Source of the DNA: Perognathus longimembris pacificus | Lineage: Eukaryota > Chordata > Mammalia > Rodentia > Heteromyidae | Assembly (NCBI RefSeq): GCF_023159225.1 | Contig: NC_063177.1 | Location: forward strand, 14,904,673-14,968,672 | DNA length: 64,000 bases | Direction: 5' to 3' | In this document: positions 60,630 to 64,000 of the stretch, piece after piece | Numbering within the stretch: the stretch's first letter is position 1 | How the letters are laid out: each line of letters opens with the position of its first letter | Program-made: the position numbers and the translations under genes | The notes under the pieces: model-generated | Seen by the model: only the letters and a program-made list of their open reading frames with translations | The model's database searches: none | What the model was told of the DNA's origin: nothing

Positions 60630-60946
60630 TGAAGTGCCAGACTTTGAAGTCAGGCCCCACTTTACCACGTGAACCCCATTTTAGAATCAAACCCTGAGCC
60701 AATCAGATTTGTACCTGTGTCCTAATCTTGCTTGCTTGAACAGCTGATTGTTGTAACCTTGTTCTTTGCCTTTATAAGCCCTGTGTAATCACAGTTCGGG
60801 GCTCCCTCCTAACCTCCGCTGTGTCAGTGGGTAGGACAAGGCCCGAGTTGCAGCTCGCTTAAATAAAGTCTTGCCTTGCTTTTGCATTTCGGAATGTCTG
60901 AGTCTCAGTGGTCTTCTTGGTGGTGGCTTCGCGACTTGGCATAACA
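60630..60946 (+). repeat. Provirus 5' LTR
   Basis: Begins TGAAGTGCC and ends GGCATAACA. It holds CCAAT (60699-60703), a TATA-like tttataa (60771-60777) and aataaa (60862-60867) in the order U3-R-U5. Confidence 0.93.
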
Positions 60947-60948
60947 TT

Positions 60949-60966
60949 TGGGGTTTCATCCGGGAT
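60949..60966 (+). other. Primer binding site, tRNA-Pro-like
   Basis: tggggtttcatccgggat starts two bases after the LTR. It differs from the usual proline-tRNA PBS at 3 of 18 positions (inference from memory of that site). The ATG of the leader frame overlaps its last two bases. Confidence 0.75.
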
Positions 60967-61621
60967 GGCCCCAGAGACCCCCGAGACCCCAGACTCCGAA
61001 GGTAAGAAAATAGCGCTGTTCATTCTGTGTGTCTGTGTCTGTGTGATTTGTAGTTTTGTTTTCTGTTTTGGCCAGCCGCCTGAATCTGAACCTGTAGGTA
61101 GTGAAGGACCAGCCAGAGTGGACACGCTCGTATGGGCAGTCCTGGAGGACTCAAGCCCTCCACAGGGGGCTCAGGCTTCCCACTACCACCCTGAACCTGA
61201 AGGACTGAACCAGGAGGCCCTTCTAATGGGCACCCGTCCAGTCCACTCTATATTCAGGGTTGTCTGGTCCGCTCCTATACAGGAATGGGAGAGAGAGAGC
61301 CACAAGACTGTGTGGTCTGCCCCCTCACAGGGGCAGGAGAGACACAGTGAGACTGTGTGGTCTGCCCCCTCACAGGGGCAGGAGAGACACAGTCGAACCT
61401 GTAAGCCACGGCTCCCTAAGTCTGTCTGTAAGTGTTGTCTGGTCTTTGTGCCTGTGATTATTTTTGTGTGTTTCTTTCTTGTGCTGTGCCTGACTGACAA
61501 AGGGATGATGGGGAACATTCCTTCCACTCCCCTGGACTTGACTTTAGCTCACTGGAAAGATGTACAGGTGACAGCCCACAATCAGTCAATCAGTGAGAGT
61601 GTCCGCAAAAAAGAACTCTAG
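60965..61621 (+). CDS. Provirus leader frame continuous with gag start (truncated)
   Basis: An ATG at 60965 opens a frame that continues without stop for 181 codons into the gag ATG at 61508, and ends at TAG 61619-61621 after 37 gag codons. It carries two hydrophobic stretches (about residues 16-36 and 152-176) and a 15-residue repeat (TVWSAPSQGQERHS). Its layout recalls the glycosylated-Gag leader of murine gammaretroviruses. Part of the first hydrophobic run comes from TGTGTC-rich low-complexity DNA, so chance is possible. Confidence 0.5.
   Translation: MAPETPETPDSEGKKIALFILCVCVCVICSFVFCFGQPPESEPVGSEGPARVDTLVWAVLEDSSPPQGAQASHYHPEPEGLNQEALLMGTRPVHSIFRVVWSAPIQEWERESHKTVWSAPSQGQERHSETVWSAPSQGQERHSRTCKPRLPKSVCKCCLVFVPVIIFVCFFLVLCLTDKGMMGNIPSTPLDLTLAHWKDVQVTAHNQSISESVRKKEL
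61001..61006 (+). other. Probable provirus major splice donor
   Basis: ccgaag/gtaagaaa; intron GT at 61002-61003, about 35 bases after the PBS. A second good donor, gtaagt, lies at about 61428. Confidence 0.5.
61261..61398 (+). repeat. Tandem 45-bp repeat in the provirus leader
   Basis: Two near-perfect 45-bp units (61309-61353 and 61354-61398) follow a diverged 48-bp unit at 61261-61308. The period is a multiple of three, so the frame is kept. Confidence 0.85.
61508..61621 (+). pseudogene. gag: gag fragment (matrix N-terminus)
   Basis: Opens MGNIPSTPLDLTLAHWKDV, with a glycine at position 2 for myristoylation as in gammaretroviral matrix proteins. It is cut short at a TAG after 37 codons, and the rest of gag is deleted. 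Confidence 0.85.
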
Positions 61622-61769
61622 GGGAACCCCCACCCAGCCTTCTTAAGCAGAAAATTGTTTGGTGCACTAAAATGTTTTACTAAGACTAAAAATGTTTTAC
61701 TAAAACTATCAAGCCCTGGAAAATGAGGCTGGAGAATGCTAAAATCATTTGTTAAAGGTTTTTGTCTTA

Positions 61770-62195
61770 AAATGTACAGCCGATGCTTATTACAAATATT
61801 TGCTAGTTTTTGTAGACACCTTTTCAGGATGGGTTGAAGCCTATCCAACAAAGCATGAGACTGTGAATGTAGTGGCTAAGAAGATCCTGGAAGAAATCCT
61901 ACCCAGGTATGGCTTCCCATCCACCATTGGGTCAGACAACAGACCGGCCTTCATCTCAAAAGTAAGTCAGGGAATAGCCACTGCACTGGGGACGGATTGG
62001 AAATTGCATTGTGCTTATAGACCCCAGAGTTCAGGACAGGTAGAGAACATGAATCGGACTCTAAAAGAGACCTTAACTAAACTGGCCTTAGAGACTGGCG
62101 CAGACTGGGTGTCACTCCTTCCTTTTGCTCTGCTTAGAGTAAGAAATTCTCCCTATCAGCTTGGCTTTACTCCTTTTGAAATAATGTATGGGTAA
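61770..62195 (+). pseudogene. pol: pol fragment: integrase catalytic core, broken
   Basis: Reads [20 protein letters not shown] through [20 protein letters not shown] to FTPFEIMYG, then TAA at 62193-62195. The second catalytic Asp (GSDN, 61935) and the Glu (QVEN) remain 35 residues apart as in DD35E integrases. The zinc-binding domain and first catalytic Asp are lost to the upstream deletion, so it cannot be active. Confidence 0.9.
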
Positions 62196-62542
62196 CCCCC
62201 GCCCATTATCCCTAGCCTTCAGACTGAATTGCTTGCTGATTTGGATGATGCTGAATTTTTGTGTAAACTTGATTATTTGCAGCTCGTGCACAAGAATGTG
62301 ACCCCAACTTAAGGCATTATATGATTCTGCTTCTGTCCCTACCCCCCATTTATTCAGACCAGGGGACTGAAATCATTAGAACCACGGTGGAAGGAACCCT
62401 AGACGGCATCGCCACTTGGGTTCATTGCTTCCACGCCAGGCCAGCTGACCCCTTTGCCCTGGACAACGACTACCGTGGTGGAACATGGGAGGTCTCCAAG
62501 CACCCAACTCAGCTGCTTCGCCTTCGCCTCAAGAAAAGTTAG
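62196..62542 (+). pseudogene. pol: pol fragment: integrase C-terminal region, with further breaks
   Basis: Beyond the TAA the same frame goes on with PPPIIPSLQTELLADLDD to another stop. A second frame resumes with TVEGTLDGIATWVHCFHARP and ends at TAG 62540-62542. At least one stop and one shift or deletion separate these pieces. Confidence 0.7.
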
Positions 62543-63151
62543 ACTGAATATTGTTATAATTTTCTTTTTGCCTTTTTTCCTTACTACTCTGGCTAGTGTT
62601 GATGTTATTTTGGCAGCTCACTCCAAAGTGAGGTGACCCCCTTATTTTAGGTAGTTTTGGGCTTGCTCAGGAATATGGGTATAGCCACCCGACCCTTAGA
62701 GCACAGCTGAGAAGTTTATGTATTATTTTGTTGCTTACATTTGGATACTAAACACTATACAGCAAATGGTAAGTCTGTATAGCTGAAAGTTAATTTTCAG
62801 TTTGCAGTAATCCTGCAGTCCCTTGGTAAAGTAGATAAGGTTATAGGTTCCTGGCTAGGTAAGGTTCAACGCCCCTGAGGCAGCCTGAAGAAGTTACAGA
62901 AGATGGATGATCTTCACGCATCAGCCCCCCTTTAAAACTGAGGGACTAGAGTTGTTTTTGGGAAGATGAGGCAGGATAAACTAGAGGCATGCAAAACAGA
63001 GGTACAGAGACTGTACTTGTGAGAAATGGTGACAGGCCCTTTGGTTAATACTTTGGGCCCTATTGGCCCATGCCTTATCTCTATATCATCCCCTAGACAT
63101 GCAAGCCATTGAAATGGACAGAATGGAGCCATGATTGGCTCCCAAGGTACC
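62543..63151 (+). other. Provirus 3' internal region, possible env leader remnant
   Basis: Starts with a short hydrophobic stretch (NIVIIFFLPFFLTTLASV) that overlaps the end of pol, where a gammaretroviral env signal peptide would lie, but has no start codon. The rest, up to the polypurine tract, gives no recognisable env domain. Confidence 0.4.
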
Positions 63152-63170
63152 AAAAAGAAAAAGGGGGAAA
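63152..63170 (+). other. Polypurine tract
   Basis: aaaaagaaaaagggggaaa directly abuts the 3' LTR, the primer for plus-strand DNA synthesis. Confidence 0.85.
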
Positions 63171-63487
63171 TGAAGTGCCAGACTTTGAAGTCAGGCCCCA
63201 CTTTACCACGTGAACCCCATTTTAGAATCGAACCCTGAGCCAATCAGATTTGTACCTGTGTCCTAATCTTGCTTGCTTGAAAAGCTGATTGTTGTAACCT
63301 TGTTCTTTGCCTTTATAAGCCCTGTGTAATCACAGCTCGGGGCTCCCTCCTAACCTCTGCTGTGTCAGTGGGTAGGACGAGGCCCGAGTTGCAGCTCGCT
63401 TAAATAAAGTCTTGCCTTGCTTTTGCATTTCGGAATGTCTGAGTCTCGGTGGTCTTCTTGGTGGTGGTTTCGCGACTTGGCATATCA
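63171..63487 (+). repeat. Provirus 3' LTR
   Basis: Same length as the 5' LTR with eight substitutions, among them a changed end (CATATCA against CATAACA). Confidence 0.93.
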
Positions 63488-63491
63488 CCAC

Positions 63492-64000
63492 CTAGTTACT
63501 TCTGTCAGCAAGGCCTGATGAATTACATTACTTTCTGTAATTTCCCGTAATTCCTACCCCCTCTAACTCCCTGTATCACGACAAAACAGGGAATGACAGG
63601 GGCCCAAAGCCCAGAGATCTGTACACAGTCTCAGCACAGAAGACCAGGGCTCCCCTCCCACAAGGACGTGGGAAGTTGCCCCAGCTCGGCCACTTGCTCC
63701 CCATCTCCAAGGAAGCTGGGAGACGGGGCCTTTTGTCAGGGAACCGTTTGTGACAAAGCCAGTCTTTTCCCACTACTGTTAATGGATGTTTCTTCCTGTT
63801 AAAATAACAGAAAAAAAGGATCTTACAGGAAGGAAAGGACAGGGAAATCAAGACCAGGATGCGGGTGCACAGGGCGGGATGCTAGAAAGCACCAACTTCT
63901 CCCATTGGGCTTTTTTTCCCCTTTTTCTCTCCATTCCCCTCTGCCTCCCACGCAAATGCCCTAGAGACAGAGCCTGATTGGCCCAGAGACGAATGCAGTT
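63492..64000. other. Sequence right of the provirus, nothing recognised
   Basis: Unique sequence; no ORF with recognisable similarity. Confidence 0.45.

Larger units (their letters stand above)
60630..63487 (+). mobile_element. Endogenous class I (gammaretrovirus-like) provirus, internally deleted
   Basis: Two 317-bp LTRs enclose 2224 bp and are flanked by a 4-base duplication ccac (60626-60629 and 63488-63491). In order inside: PBS, splice donor, long open leader, first 37 codons of gag, then directly the integrase part of pol, a short pol tail, and unrecognised sequence up to the polypurine tract. Most of gag, protease, reverse transcriptase and almost all of env are missing, so it cannot encode a virus. 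The LTRs differ at 8 of 317 positions, a recent insertion by rodent standards. Confidence 0.93.

Noticed and set aside
60908..60964. Extension of the provirus leader frame back into the LTR
   Set aside because: It would start at a GTG within U5; the first ATG is 60965.
61749..61769. Start of the integrase frame taken as a true start
   Set aside because: It opens at TTG just after a deletion junction; there is no sign of independent translation.
62543..63151. A functional env gene
   Set aside because: Only a hydrophobic stretch without a start codon remains; no surface or transmembrane domain motifs were found.

Overview
This is a stretch of mammalian nuclear DNA with two interrupted protein-coding genes in a repeat-dense background. 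The commonest repeat is a dimeric SINE: an ID-like tRNA-Ala-derived left half joined to a second monomer with its own box-B-like motif. It matches my recollection of the IDL-Geo SINE, described as restricted to geomyoid rodents (pocket mice, kangaroo rats, pocket gophers). With the gene order TNFRSF13B - USP22, which I recall as also adjacent in mouse, a geomyoid rodent is the best guess. The species cannot be told from here.

Region by region. 1-5.6 kb: the last four coding exons of TNFRSF13B (TACI, the BAFF/APRIL receptor), plus strand, ending at a poly(A) signal at 5607; its first exon lies left of the window. 5.6-11.3 kb: intergenic DNA with SINEs and old MaLR-like LTR remnants. 11.36-42.6 kb: USP22, the SAGA-complex ubiquitin protease, minus strand and convergent with TNFRSF13B. 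All 13 coding exons can be placed to the base, and they sum to exactly 525 codons plus stop with intact splice sites and an intact Cys185/His479/Asp495 triad. Its 3' UTR is about 3.3 kb. Its promoter is a CpG island at about 41.6-43.1 kb with CRE-like, GC-box and CCAAT motifs. 43-57 kb: upstream intergenic DNA. It holds a 521-bp mRNA-like insertion splitting a SINE (44.35-44.87 kb) and a cluster of solo LTRs from several families (47.4-54.7 kb), most inserted into older SINEs and some nested three deep. 57.29-57.91 kb: a processed retrocopy of KGD4/MRPS36 with an unbroken 101-codon frame, A-rich tail and 10-bp target duplication. 60.63-63.49 kb: a young, internally deleted class I (gammaretrovirus-like) endogenous provirus with paired 317-bp LTRs (8 differences), PBS, splice donor, gag start, integrase remnant, polypurine tract and 4-bp target duplication.

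The two host genes have unrelated jobs: B-cell receptor signalling and histone H2A/H2B deubiquitination. Their adjacency is positional. The least ordinary items are the provirus leader, which has an AUG at the very end of the PBS opening a frame that runs uninterrupted into gag and carries 15-residue repeats; the KGD4 retrocopy with preserved frame; and the sharing of one 3' SINE module between tRNA-derived and 7SL-derived heads. No wholly new system of genes was found.
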